64,000 nucleotides of DNA from Emticicia aquatilis (GTDB lineage: Bacteria > Bacteroidota > Bacteroidia > Cytophagales > Spirosomataceae), in contig NZ_BMKK01000001.1 of NCBI RefSeq assembly GCF_014644295.1, positions 310,001-374,000 of the forward strand, given 5' to 3'. Each line of letters starts with the position of its first letter. Positions within the stretch are counted from its first letter, which is position 1. The notes beneath the pieces were generated by a model. That model was not told where the DNA came from. It saw nothing but the letters and a program-made list of their open reading frames with translations, and made no database searches. Both the position numbers and the translations under genes were made by a program. This document shows positions 25,683 through 34,238 of this stretch, piece after piece.

Positions 25683-26216
25683 TTATCTTTCTGGTGGCGG
25701 AGGCATATCGTCCATCGGTGGGCGACCGTCTCTTGGCGGTGGACCTCCTTGATGTGGTCCGCCTGGAGGGCCTGGGCGGTCAATAGAACGAATAAGGTCG
25801 AGAATTACCTCATCAAAATGTTTTTGCTGAGCGGGCGTACACATTTGGCGAACTTGCTGAAAATGACGGAACGTAATTACATCCGCTTCGGCCATTTTGT
25901 TTTCTATTTTGTTAGCTCTTGCACGTAGCGTATCTTCTGATATGTTTGCTTGAGCTAAATCTTTAAAATACGCCTCTTTCATGGCTTTTACTTCTTCTCG
26001 CATTCCTCGCATTTGCTGTGCGTGTTCGTGGCGAAGTTTTCGGTAAACCTCTGTTTGTTTCTCATCAAATTTTAATTCAGTTTCCAAAAACAAACGTTTT
26101 GGTGGTGCAAAATTTCCGTTTGAAAAGAAAGCTATCCAAACAAGCAAACCGATATTGAGCAGCAAAAGCACGCTAATGGCCGCCCAAAGTATCTTGTATT
26201 TATTGTTTTCTTTCAT
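25683..26216 (-). CDS. Membrane-anchored CpxP/Spy-like (heavy-metal-sensor type) protein
   Basis: A 177-residue protein with one N-terminal membrane segment (about 8-30), a long helical periplasmic region (about 40-140) rich in E, K, R and Q with LTX-like FDEKQTEVYRKLRHEH and MCTPAQQKHFDEV, and a Pro/Gly-rich tail (PGPPGGPHQGGPPPRDGRP). This fits the CpxP/Spy/periplasmic heavy-metal-sensor group that often pairs with ECF sigma factors. ATG 26216 is chosen since upstream residues overlap the previous gene. Third gene of the sigma operon, 4 bp after the second. Confidence 0.75.
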   Translation of the reverse strand: MKENNKYKILWAAISVLLLLNIGLLVWIAFFSNGNFAPPKRLFLETELKFDEKQTEVYRKLRHEHAQQMRGMREEVKAMKEAYFKDLAQANISEDTLRARANKIENKMAEADVITFRHFQQVRQMCTPAQQKHFDEVILDLIRSIDRPGPPGGPHQGGPPPRDGRPPMDDMPPPPER

Positions 26217-26220
26217 GATT

Positions 26221-26538
26221 CTATAAATTAGTATCAAATGCCCCCAAGCCGTATTCTTTGGCAAAAGTAGAGGCATCTTGCGGTTCTGAAACTGTTTTCT
26301 GGCTGTATCGAATCACGACCCCAACATTCAGCAAAACAACTAAAGCAAGAAACGACCACACAAAGGCTGGCCGTACCATAAACTTTGGTAGTGGAGCGTA
26401 GCGTTGTTGCATTCTGGGAATATCCATTCGGGCTTCGAGGCGTGTCTGAAAAAACGGACGTGGCTCGGCTCTTTCGATACCAGCGAGGGCATCTAAGGTT
26501 TCGTCTATTTGGCGTTCAATTTCTTCTTGATTTTTCAT
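26221..26538 (-). CDS. Candidate anti-sigma factor, small membrane protein
   Basis: A 105-residue protein with a charged cytoplasmic N-terminus (MKNQEEIERQIDETLDALAGIERAEPRPFF) and one membrane segment (about 58-77). The size, single span and place directly after an ECF sigma gene (4 bp gap) fit a membrane anti-sigma factor. I see no zinc (ZAS) motif. Similar proteins are annotated only as hypothetical. Confidence 0.6.
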   Translation of the reverse strand: MKNQEEIERQIDETLDALAGIERAEPRPFFQTRLEARMDIPRMQQRYAPLPKFMVRPAFVWSFLALVVLLNVGVVIRYSQKTVSEPQDASTFAKEYGLGAFDTNL

Positions 26539-26542
26539 TTTC

Positions 26543-27118
26543 TTATATGATTTGGTTCACATAATACTCTTTTAGTGTTTTTCGGAGATTTGTTTTTGCT
26601 CTGAATAATAATGACTCAACCGACGACAATGACAGTTGCATCACCTCCGAAATTTCCTGATAACTAAGCCCTTCTACATTACAAAGTGTAAAAGCAACTT
26701 TCTGATTATCAGGCAATTGATTGATATGATTAAATAATACTTTTGCTCGTTCTTTGTTTTCAAACACAACCCCTGGATGTTCAAAATCAGCGGGATGATG
26801 CACAATTTCATCGTTATCACCGAAAAGGCTCGTCAGAAATGCAAAGCGTTTGCTGGCTTTCTTTCGGCGATGCTGCTCTAAGGCTTTAGTGGTTGCTATT
26901 CGATAAATCCAAGTTGAAAGTTTTGCTTCCCCTTTAAATTTACCAACCGACTCAAAAACCTCAATAAAAACTTCTTGCGATACATCTTCGGCTTCTTCGG
27001 CATTCTGCACAATTGACAATACTGTATTAAACACCTTATTTTGAAATGAATCAACAAGGTGGCGGAAAGCACTTTGCGAGCCTTTCTGCAAATCAGTAAT
27101 GAGTTGTTTTTCGTCCAA
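26543..27118 (-). CDS. ECF-type RNA polymerase sigma factor
   Basis: A 191-residue sigma-70 family protein: region 2 (about 22-90; AFRHLVDSFQNKVFNTVLS, AEDVSQEVFIEVFE, LSTWIYRIATTKAL) and region 4 (about 130-185; LPDNQKVAFTLCNVEGLSYQEISE, SLSSVESLLFRAKTNLRK). It starts with TTG at 27118; no in-frame ATG lies close by. It heads a three-gene operon with the candidate anti-sigma factor and the CpxP/Spy-like protein, the usual layout of an envelope-stress or metal-stress circuit. Confidence 0.9.
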   Translation of the reverse strand: MDEKQLITDLQKGSQSAFRHLVDSFQNKVFNTVLSIVQNAEEAEDVSQEVFIEVFESVGKFKGEAKLSTWIYRIATTKALEQHRRKKASKRFAFLTSLFGDNDEIVHHPADFEHPGVVFENKERAKVLFNHINQLPDNQKVAFTLCNVEGLSYQEISEVMQLSLSSVESLLFRAKTNLRKTLKEYYVNQII

Positions 27119-27208
27119 ACAGGTGCGTTTTGCTTTGGTATTGAATATTAGATGTGGAATTTAAATAAAACTTGCGGGATTCTTGCAAAAAAACTTTTTG
27201 CAAAAAAA

Positions 27209-27242
27209 AACGTCGGCATGGTTTAAAACCAATACCGACGTT
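27209..27242 (-). terminator. Terminator of the Ppx/GppA-like gene
   Basis: An outer 8-bp stem (AACGTCGG/CCGACGTT) and an inner GGTTT/AAACC stem, followed on the minus strand by nine Ts. It shares CGGCATGGTTTA and CCGACGTTA with the terminator at 19466-19490. Confidence 0.8.
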
Positions 27243-27267
27243 AAGTTTAAACTTATATTTTTTGAAA

Positions 27268-28323
27268 TTAAGGCAAATTCAACAAGAAACCAATCGTAAA
27301 GTTAGCATCCCAGTCGAACACAAATTGTTCGCAACCAGTAGCATCTTTGATGGCTTTGTAGATATTTACACCTGCTTTTCCTTTAGCATCATCCATTTTA
27401 TAATCTTTCGGTGCTTTCAAAACCGTATAACGCTCTTTACCATTTCTAACTTGCTTTGCCATCGTAAATGGAGCTCCACCAATAATAAAACAAGTTTTAC
27501 GTTTCATGCTCGGAATTCCCGCACATTTGGCTTTTACTTCGTCATATACCTTGCCATCATCAGTTCCATCTTGGAAATACTTTGCTCCGTAAGTCTCAAC
27601 CGCCGAAACTCCACCACCGTTTAACCAAGAGATTTTTGTGTTTCCAGAGCCAATATCAGTTACAAAAGCTTCATCTTCAAAATCTTTTGGCAATACGCAT
27701 TTCAAGGCTAAAGCACCTTCTTGTTGAGCCGAAACTGTGTTTACGAAATAATTTAATGCTTTTAAGTTCTTGATGATTTTTTGTGTAACCTCTGCTTTTA
27801 CAGCACCCGAACTCACCACAAAGTGAATATCACGGCCACTTACACCAAAATCAAGCATTTTACCGATATATTGCTTCAAACCAGCACGAATATCTTCATC
27901 CGTGGCCATATTTTCAGTTACTAAACTATTACCAAAATCTGCTTTTTCGAGCTTCCAGTTTTTATCTTTATCAATTCTTACAATAAATGAGTTGAAACCA
28001 CTTGCACCAAGCTCAACTACACCTTTTAGTTTACCATTAATTGGCTCAGGAGCAACATAGCTGAAACTCGATTCTCCTCCAGCAGTTGCTTCAGTATCGC
28101 TTGAGTTTGACGATGAAGAACTCGAACTTTCAGTACTTGCACTCTCAGAAGCAGGGCCACTCTCAGGAGCTTTTGTATCGGTATCAGTTTGCTCAGTTGA
28201 ACTTTTAGCAAGCATATTTTTGCCCCAAGACGTATTTTCGAGGACATATTTCCCACCGAAAAAGATTGCTCCAAGAATTACAAGCATTATCAGAAATCTT
28301 GCAAAAGGGGTTAATTTGTTCAT
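27268..28323 (-). CDS. Membrane-anchored actin-fold protein resembling Ppx/GppA
   Basis: A 351-residue protein: a single membrane anchor (about 9-28), a Ser/Thr/Glu-rich linker (about 40-90) and an ASKHA-type domain. The phosphate loops look conserved in outline: VVELGASGFNSFIVRI (about 101-116) as phosphate-1 and VTDIGSGNTKISWL (about 221-234) as phosphate-2, with FIIGGAPFTMA (about 284-294) in the adenosine position. Exopolyphosphatase/GppA enzymes share this plan but are soluble and longer. Catalysis is unproven; the domain should face the periplasm or the cytoplasm depending on topology, which I cannot fix. Confidence 0.6.
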   Translation of the reverse strand: MNKLTPFARFLIMLVILGAIFFGGKYVLENTSWGKNMLAKSSTEQTDTDTKAPESGPASESASTESSSSSSSNSSDTEATAGGESSFSYVAPEPINGKLKGVVELGASGFNSFIVRIDKDKNWKLEKADFGNSLVTENMATDEDIRAGLKQYIGKMLDFGVSGRDIHFVVSSGAVKAEVTQKIIKNLKALNYFVNTVSAQQEGALALKCVLPKDFEDEAFVTDIGSGNTKISWLNGGGVSAVETYGAKYFQDGTDDGKVYDEVKAKCAGIPSMKRKTCFIIGGAPFTMAKQVRNGKERYTVLKAPKDYKMDDAKGKAGVNIYKAIKDATGCEQFVFDWDANFTIGFLLNLP

Positions 28324-28444
28324 TTTACTGTTGGTTTATTTGTGAATTAAAATAAGTGTTGAGCAAAAATAGAGAAATACTTTCATCTGCTCAATTATTT
28401 TTTTGAATGAGTGGTTGCGGGGCTTGATGGGGTCTTGTAAATGA

Positions 28445-28475
28445 TTGATAAACCTTTTATTTATTTGTACTTTTG
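28445..28475 (+). promoter_or_regulatory. Promoter of nhaD
   Basis: TTG (28445-28447), 20 nt, then TACTTTTG (28468-28475), an exact TANNTTTG box, 25 bp before the ATG. Confidence 0.6.
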
Positions 28476-28500
28476 AAATCAAATTAGTCTATAACCCTCC

Positions 28501-29760
28501 ATGCTCATCACAATTATATTTATCATTGGCTATGCAGCCATTGCTCTCGAACACACAATTAAAATCAATAAAACGGCTTCTGCCCTACTCGTTGGCACGG
28601 TCTGTTGGACAGTCTATGCCATGAGCAGCACGGAAAGCCACTCGATTCAAGAGAATCTATCACATCATTTGGCAGACATTGCTGAAATTCTTTTTTTCTT
28701 ACTCGGAGCAATGACCATCGTGGAGCTGATTGATGCTCATCAAGGCTTTAAAATTATCACCGACCAAATTTCAAGCAAAAAATCAGTTTCTTTACTCTGG
28801 ACAATAGGTTTGTTGGCATTTTTTCTTTCGGCAGTTCTCGATAACCTCACAACGGCCATCGTGATGGTTTCTCTGCTTCGCAAAATCATTTCGGATGCCG
28901 ACCAACGCAAGTTTTTTGCAGGAATCGTAATTATTGCGGCCAATGCGGGTGGAGCTTGGTCACCGATTGGCGACGTAACAACCACCATGCTTTGGATTGG
29001 CGGGCAAATTACTCCGCTACACATCATGAAAAGTTTGTTTATTCCGAGTTTGGTTTCGTTGGTGATTCCACTCATGTATCTGAGTTACAAAATGCGAGGA
29101 CAAGTCATTGATAATCAAAAAATCGAAGAAGATGATTTCATAGAAACAACTGCCAAAGAACGCAACACAATGTTTTTTGTCGGACTTGGAATACTTCTTT
29201 TTGTTCCTATTTTCAAAACCATTACGCATTTACCGCCATACATGGGTATGATGCTTGGCTTAGGAATTGTCTGGGTTGTGGGCGAAATTCTGCACAGTAA
29301 AAAAGATGAAGAAGAACGCAAACCATTTACGGCTTCGTATGCCCTCAGCAGGATAGATTCGAGCAGCATTTTGTTTTTCTTGGGCATTTTGTTGGCCATT
29401 GGGTGTTTAGAAGCAACTGGACTTTTGCAAAGTTTGGCGGTGAATATGAATGATGCTTTCGGAAATCAAGACTTAATCATTCTGCTCATCGGCTTGGCTT
29501 CGGCAATTGTTGATAACGTGCCATTGGTTGCTGCCACAATGGGAATGTACGACCTCAGTAGCTTCCCGACTGACCACGAAATTTGGGAGTTTTTGGCCTA
29601 TTGTGCAGGTACGGGTGGAAGTATCTTGATTATTGGCTCGGCTGCTGGGGTAGCAGTAATGGGGATGGAAAAGATTGATTTTCTGTGGTATTTGAAGCGG
29701 ATTTCGCTTTTGGCACTGCTGGGCTATTTTGCAGGAGCAGGGATTTATTTACTATTCTGA
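28501..29760 (+). CDS. nhaD: NhaD-type sodium:proton antiporter
   Basis: A 419-residue membrane protein of the ion-transporter (ArsB/NhaD) superfamily with about 11-12 hydrophobic segments. Conserved NhaD stretches are seen: FFLLGAMTIVELIDAHQGF (about 65-83), SAVLDNLTTAIVM (about 107-119), ANAGGAWSPIGDVTTTMLW (about 147-165) and SAIVDNVPLVAATMGMY. It exports Na+ or Li+ in exchange for protons at the inner membrane. It stands alone with its own promoter, divergent from the Ppx/GppA-like gene. Confidence 0.93.
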   Translation: MLITIIFIIGYAAIALEHTIKINKTASALLVGTVCWTVYAMSSTESHSIQENLSHHLADIAEILFFLLGAMTIVELIDAHQGFKIITDQISSKKSVSLLWTIGLLAFFLSAVLDNLTTAIVMVSLLRKIISDADQRKFFAGIVIIAANAGGAWSPIGDVTTTMLWIGGQITPLHIMKSLFIPSLVSLVIPLMYLSYKMRGQVIDNQKIEEDDFIETTAKERNTMFFVGLGILLFVPIFKTITHLPPYMGMMLGLGIVWVVGEILHSKKDEEERKPFTASYALSRIDSSSILFFLGILLAIGCLEATGLLQSLAVNMNDAFGNQDLIILLIGLASAIVDNVPLVAATMGMYDLSSFPTDHEIWEFLAYCAGTGGSILIIGSAAGVAVMGMEKIDFLWYLKRISLLALLGYFAGAGIYLLF

Positions 29761-29831
29761 TACCGCTCAGTAAAAACTGCCACTGTTTCTGACCAAAAGA
29801 CCGCCTTAAAATACCAATTATCATAAAAAGA

Positions 29832-29863
29832 TTTGGAATATATTCGGCGGTTTTACACCTTTG
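29832..29863 (+). promoter_or_regulatory. Promoter of the LolA-like gene
   Basis: TTTG (29832-29835), 20 nt, then CACCTTTG (29856-29863), matching TANNTTTG at all but its first base, 37 bp before the ATG. Confidence 0.5.
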
Positions 29864-29900
29864 TCGCAGTTTTAAACTTTAACTATACTCAGAAAACACA

Positions 29901-30599
29901 ATGAAAAAAATTAGTATCGTATTAGCTGCCTTATTTGTAAGCACCGTTTCTTTTGCTCAAACTGCCGACGAAGTAATAGCTAATTATGTAAAAGCAATAG
30001 GTGGCAGCGATGCTATCGGCAAAATTAAGGATATGTCAATGACCATGACTGGCGAAATCCAAGGACAATCATTAGAAGTTTTGATTCAGAAAAAACCGAC
30101 CAACAAATTTCTTCAAACAGTAAGTATTGTAGGTATGGGCGAAGTACAGAAACAAGTTTGTGATGGTGTAAAAGCACAAGTTGGTGGAATGCAAGGCTCG
30201 CAGGATATTACAGAGCCTGAAAAAGTGAAAGCAATAGCTATGCAATCATTTATTGTTCCAGAAGCTAACTATGCTGCCATCGGAGCAAAAGTAACATATG
30301 TTGGTAAAGAAAAAGTTGGTGGTGCAGATGCTCACAAACTTGAAGTTGCCGTGGGTGAAGTTAAGATGACCGAATTTTATGACGTTGCTTCTGGATTGAA
30401 AGTTCGTCAAGTAATTACGGCCGAAACTCCAATGGGTAGCCAAACCATCACTTCTGACTACTCTGATTACAAAGACGTTAGCGGTGTAAAATTTGCACAT
30501 AAACTAAACCAAGATTTAGGAATGGCTCAATTGGCTCTTACAGCTACTAAAGTTCAAGTAAATACAAATTTAGCTGATGCTTTATTTGAGATTAAATAA
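29901..30599 (+). CDS. Secreted LolA-like (outer-membrane lipoprotein-sorting type) protein
   Basis: A 232-residue exported protein: signal peptide (1-19, ending VSFAQ), then TADEVIANYVKAIGGSDAIGKIK and a beta-rich body (VEVLIQKKPTNKFLQ-like, KLEVAVGEVKMTEFYDVASGL, TSDYSDYKDVSGVKFAHK). The pattern fits the half-barrel lipid-carrier proteins annotated as outer-membrane lipoprotein-sorting proteins in Bacteroidota. It lies just upstream of apbE but 70 bp away; whether they share a transcript is unclear. Confidence 0.75.
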   Translation: MKKISIVLAALFVSTVSFAQTADEVIANYVKAIGGSDAIGKIKDMSMTMTGEIQGQSLEVLIQKKPTNKFLQTVSIVGMGEVQKQVCDGVKAQVGGMQGSQDITEPEKVKAIAMQSFIVPEANYAAIGAKVTYVGKEKVGGADAHKLEVAVGEVKMTEFYDVASGLKVRQVITAETPMGSQTITSDYSDYKDVSGVKFAHKLNQDLGMAQLALTATKVQVNTNLADALFEIK

Positions 30600-30669
30600 T
30601 TAGTCCACAGTCAATAGTCGACAAGTCCACAGTTAGACTTAGTCTTCATCTTGATTTGATGTTTTTACA

Positions 30670-31608
30670 ATGCAGATTTTCTTTTCGAGAAATACAATAA
30701 GTAAGAGGAATAGCTTTTTAGGGCTATTCCTCTTTTTGTCTTTGCAGCTTTCTGCACAGAAACGCTTTGAATTTACACACCCACAAATGGGAACGATGTT
30801 TAGAGTGGTAGTTTATGCCTCCGATTCTGCTTTGGCACGAGATATAACAAAAAAAGCCTATGTTAGGCTCGATGAATTGAATATGGTCTTGAGCGATTAT
30901 CGGGAAGATAGCGAAGTGAATACACTCTGTCGCACATCAGGTAGCGGTCAATACGTAAAAGTAAGTGCAGATTTATGGAACATACTGCAAGCATCTGCCA
31001 AAGCAGCTCAACTATCCGAAGGAAACTTTGATGTAACGATTGGTCCACTCACTCAACTTTGGCGACGTATGAAACGCCAAAAACAATTACCAACGCCCAC
31101 ACAAATCAGCGAAGCAAAAGCTAAAATTGGCATTGACAAAATAGTTTTCAACGAGAAAAATCAGTCTGTTATGCTCAACACAAAGGGAATGAGGCTCGAT
31201 TTTGGCGGAATCGGAAAAGGTTTTGCCGAAGATGAAATGATGAAGGTTTTGAAAGAAAATGGCATAAAATCGGCCTTGATTGAAGCAGGGGGCAATATTG
31301 TTGTATCAAATTCACCCACTGATTCGCCCACAGGCTGGGAAATTATTATCAATAAAGAAAAATATTTCTTGAAAAACTGCGGAATTTCGACTTCTGGCGA
31401 TGCCTATCAATTTGTAGAAATCGAAGGCAAAAAATACGCTCATATCCTCGACCCGAAAACTGGCATTGGCTATGCCGAGCCTCACCAAGTTAGTATCATT
31501 GCCAAAGACGGTACAATTTCAGACTGGCTTTCAACAGCCTTATATTTAATGCCAACAGATAGTGGCCGAAAATTGGCAAAAAAACTAAAAGCGAAGGCTA
31601 TAAAATAA
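30670..31608 (+). CDS. apbE: FAD:protein FMN transferase (ApbE)
   Basis: A 312-residue exported enzyme that attaches FMN to threonine residues of target proteins such as NqrB/NqrC or RnfG. Signal peptide to about residue 30 (LSLQLSAQ). Family motifs: HPQMGTMFRVVVY, SEGNFDVTIGPLTQLW, RLDFGGIGKGFAED, IEAGGNIVV and STSGDAYQFVEIEGKKYAHILDPKTG, the last carrying the metal-binding region. Length is normal. It ends 7 bp from the convergent MscS-like gene. No Nqr or Rnf genes are in view. Confidence 0.92.
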   Translation: MQIFFSRNTISKRNSFLGLFLFLSLQLSAQKRFEFTHPQMGTMFRVVVYASDSALARDITKKAYVRLDELNMVLSDYREDSEVNTLCRTSGSGQYVKVSADLWNILQASAKAAQLSEGNFDVTIGPLTQLWRRMKRQKQLPTPTQISEAKAKIGIDKIVFNEKNQSVMLNTKGMRLDFGGIGKGFAEDEMMKVLKENGIKSALIEAGGNIVVSNSPTDSPTGWEIIINKEKYFLKNCGISTSGDAYQFVEIEGKKYAHILDPKTGIGYAEPHQVSIIAKDGTISDWLSTALYLMPTDSGRKLAKKLKAKAIK

Positions 31609-31615
31609 CTCAAAG

Positions 31616-32122
31616 CTACTGCTTAACAATCTTGGTAATGGTCTGATTGCTCATGTTTGCATTGGGTATTATAACAATATTTCCATCGCTGTCAATCAGT
31701 GTTGTTTGGCGTAAATCTATGTCATCGACTTTACCCGTAATATCTCCTACTTTAATTGTTTCGCCAATCTTAAATGGCTTATAGACAATTAATAAAACGC
31801 CACTTATAATATTGCTCAAAGCTTGCTGAGACGATAAACTCACAATAATAGAAATCATGCCGGCCCCTGCTAAAATTGTATGGCTCAATGTTTGGAAAGC
31901 AGGGATAAATGATAAAGCCAGCCCAATACCAATCAACCAAATTGAGGTTGCGGTAATATGTTGAAAAAACCTAATGCGAGTAATATCCGATTTTTCAGAA
32001 AGCTTACGAAGGATATTTTTAAAAACAAGATTCTGAGCGAGTAAATTGACAATAAATGCCAATATCAAGCACAAAATCATTATTGAAAAGCGTTCGGTAT
32101 CGTTGATGATTTCTCTGAGCAT
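31616..32122 (-). CDS. Short MscS-family mechanosensitive channel-like protein
   Basis: A 168-residue membrane protein with three hydrophobic segments (about 12-32, 58-76, 82-110) and an MscS pore-lining and beta-domain signature: SIIVSLSSQQALSNIISGVLLIVYKPFKIGETIKVGDITGKVDDIDLR in short form, then IVIIPNANM. It stops right after the beta domain and lacks the C-terminal alpha/beta cage of E. coli MscS (286 residues). It could be a minimal channel. It lies 17 bp after the 498-residue protein and ends the GT2 operon. Confidence 0.8.
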   Translation of the reverse strand: MLREIINDTERFSIMILCLILAFIVNLLAQNLVFKNILRKLSEKSDITRIRFFQHITATSIWLIGIGLALSFIPAFQTLSHTILAGAGMISIIVSLSSQQALSNIISGVLLIVYKPFKIGETIKVGDITGKVDDIDLRQTTLIDSDGNIVIIPNANMSNQTITKIVKQ

Positions 32123-32139
32123 ACTATAAATTTTCAGTT

Positions 32140-33636
32140 TTACTCATTGTCTTTTTTTAGGGTATATGTCAATTTAGAAATATAAAATACATCAGTATTC
32201 ATCATTTCATTATTTCGTTTTACGCTTTGATAGCCATATGCCAAAAAACTACGGCCATACCATGCAGCTAAATTTGTACGTTCGGCATCAACAATTCTAT
32301 CAGATTCTGAACTGGCTTTTAGGTCGAAATTCTCTAAGTTTTTTACTTTTTGATTACCCCGAATTACAGCCGTACGAATAAGTTTTTCATCAGGATATGC
32401 CAAAATATGGTAATCATCCTGCTGAGTCATTTGAACTTTAGCGTTTAACTCGCTGCTTTCGATGTCTTTCAGCGAAACACTATTATCCCAAATCAGCTTA
32501 CCTGTCTTATCAAAACCACAAACAATAGCGTGTGAATATCTAAAGTTATTATAGACGTCGTTCCCGATGCGATAATTTCGCCAGTTATTCCAGCCTGTCG
32601 AACTTGGTGATGTTTTATATTCTGGATAAAAAACTTCGGCCAGCATTATCCAACCATCGTTGCTCGGAATAATATCATGCAGATACAATCGGTATCTTAG
32701 CTTCACGTCTTTTCCTTTTTGTTTCTTTTGCTTGATTCTCTGCTTGATTTTTTCTTCTCTTTTAGAGTTCAAGAAGCTGAAAAAATTATCTAAATCTGCA
32801 AAATTGATATACTGAATTTTGGAATCATCATTCAGCTGTTGCATATAAAAACCAAGAGCAAGAAGCGAACAACCATCGGCATAGTTTCCCATCAGAATCG
32901 GGTGTTCTTTATCAATATTCAGCACTTCGCCTGATATTGGCGTCGTATCTCGATTCCCCAACGAAAAACTCTTAATTAACTTACCTTCATAAGAATATTT
33001 CTTGACGATAAACTGACAATTACGGTCATTTTTTAGCATTAAATACAAAAAATTACCGTGTTCGTCAACATCTAATTCATTGATAGCGAGGTTATTACTA
33101 TGAACTTCGGGTAAAACTTTTGAAGTATAATCAAAAAAACTAAACATCACAACCACAGGGCGGTCATTGTATTTTCCACCGATAAAAGCCTTACTCTGCA
33201 AAACCACAAAATGCTCAATATCCATGTTGGTAAGCAAATTACCTTCAGCATAAGATTTATCACCAGTTTCCACATCAATCCGCAGAACACCAATATCAAT
33301 TTTGTCGGTTTTCTTAAACAAAACGTACATAAACTGCTGGTTTCGGAAGGTTTTCACTAAATCAAATTCGGGGTCAGGAAGGAAGGTAGTTTTCCAGATT
33401 TGTGTCAGTGTGCTATCGTATTTATAAAAATCAAAGGTTGATTTTCGGTGGTAAGGCTCAACTTTTGACTGCATCAGCAAAACGCCACTTTCTTTGAGCG
33501 GTATCAAAAGGTTTTCTTCGTCAATATCATTTCGACGGTCAAACTCAATTCGTTTTCCTTGCGTGAGTTGTGCAGATGCAGAAAACGCAAGCAGAAAAAA
33601 TAAGATGCTAACTATGTGTTTCTGATAGTTTTTCAT
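32140..33636 (-). CDS. Secreted protein of unknown function, probable beta-propeller-like
   Basis: A 498-residue exported protein: signal peptide (1-22, ending ASAQ), then a beta-rich body with repeated short stretches such as VFKKTDKIDIGVLRID, AINELDVDEHGNFLYLML and DDYHILAYPDEKLIRTA. A basic helix (about 285-310, KREEKIKQRIKQKKQKGK) breaks it. I recognise no family. It sits 18 bp after the phosphoesterase gene and 17 bp before the MscS-like gene in a four-gene minus-strand operon. Confidence 0.65.
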   Translation of the reverse strand: MKNYQKHIVSILFFLLAFSASAQLTQGKRIEFDRRNDIDEENLLIPLKESGVLLMQSKVEPYHRKSTFDFYKYDSTLTQIWKTTFLPDPEFDLVKTFRNQQFMYVLFKKTDKIDIGVLRIDVETGDKSYAEGNLLTNMDIEHFVVLQSKAFIGGKYNDRPVVVMFSFFDYTSKVLPEVHSNNLAINELDVDEHGNFLYLMLKNDRNCQFIVKKYSYEGKLIKSFSLGNRDTTPISGEVLNIDKEHPILMGNYADGCSLLALGFYMQQLNDDSKIQYINFADLDNFFSFLNSKREEKIKQRIKQKKQKGKDVKLRYRLYLHDIIPSNDGWIMLAEVFYPEYKTSPSSTGWNNWRNYRIGNDVYNNFRYSHAIVCGFDKTGKLIWDNSVSLKDIESSELNAKVQMTQQDDYHILAYPDEKLIRTAVIRGNQKVKNLENFDLKASSESDRIVDAERTNLAAWYGRSFLAYGYQSVKRNNEMMNTDVFYISKLTYTLKKDNE

Positions 33637-33654
33637 ATTGTTGAGGGCAAAGGG

Positions 33655-34158
33655 TTATTTTCCTCGCAAGCCAAGTTCCACGACCTCCAAGTTAGACATT
33701 TTTCCTGTGTCCAACGTAAATCTAAGCAAAGTTTTCATTTTATGCCAACCTTGTTTTCCTGCCGCTCCTGGATTTAGAAAAATCATGTTGTTTTGTTTGG
33801 GGTCACGCATGGCTTTCAATATATGCGAATGCCCACAAACAAAAATATCGGGTGTTTTAATTTTAAATTGTTTCTTCACAGCTGGATTATAATTGGGCGG
33901 ACTTCCGCCAATGTGGGTCATCCAAACTTCAAGTCCTTCAATCGTAAAATTCTGATTTTCAGGTACTTTCCACTGAATTTCTTTTTCATCAATATTGCCA
34001 AACACAAAGCGGGTTGGTTTGAAAGCTTCCAGTTTTTCGATGATTTCGAGCGAGCCAATATCGCCAGCATGCCAAATCTCGTCACATTCTTTAAAATGCG
34101 TAAAAACCGATTCGTCAAGAAATCCGTGCGTATCTGATATTAATCCAATTTTGGTCAT
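33655..34158 (-). CDS. YfcE-type metallophosphoesterase
   Basis: A 167-residue calcineurin-fold phosphodiesterase. Metal-binding motifs are complete: GLISDTHG (5-12), HAGDIGS (about 30-36), GNID (about 54-57), MTHIGG and CGHSHI (about 114-119), then NPGAAGKQG. YfcE/MJ0936 enzymes hydrolyse phosphodiesters; the physiological substrate is unknown. No signal peptide. Second gene of the GT2 operon. Confidence 0.9.
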   Translation of the reverse strand: MTKIGLISDTHGFLDESVFTHFKECDEIWHAGDIGSLEIIEKLEAFKPTRFVFGNIDEKEIQWKVPENQNFTIEGLEVWMTHIGGSPPNYNPAVKKQFKIKTPDIFVCGHSHILKAMRDPKQNNMIFLNPGAAGKQGWHKMKTLLRFTLDTGKMSNLEVVELGLRGK

Positions 34159-34175
34159 GTAATTTAATTTTGAGT

Positions 34176-34238
34176 GATAGAATGAATGGATGATAGAATA
34201 AATGAATTAAAAATATTCTATCATTCACTCACTCTATC
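34176..34238. repeat. Long imperfect inverted repeat between GT2 and phosphoesterase genes
   Basis: Arms 34176-34200 and 34214-34238 match at 22 of 25 positions around a 13-nt loop. The right arm covers the last codons of the glycosyltransferase gene. It could slow or partly terminate transcription inside the operon. Confidence 0.6.

Noticed and set aside
30600-30669. Short AGTCCACAGT direct repeats as a regulatory array
   Set aside because: Only two close copies, resembling a simple sequence stretch; a weaker similar string near 60.0 kb adds no clear pattern.
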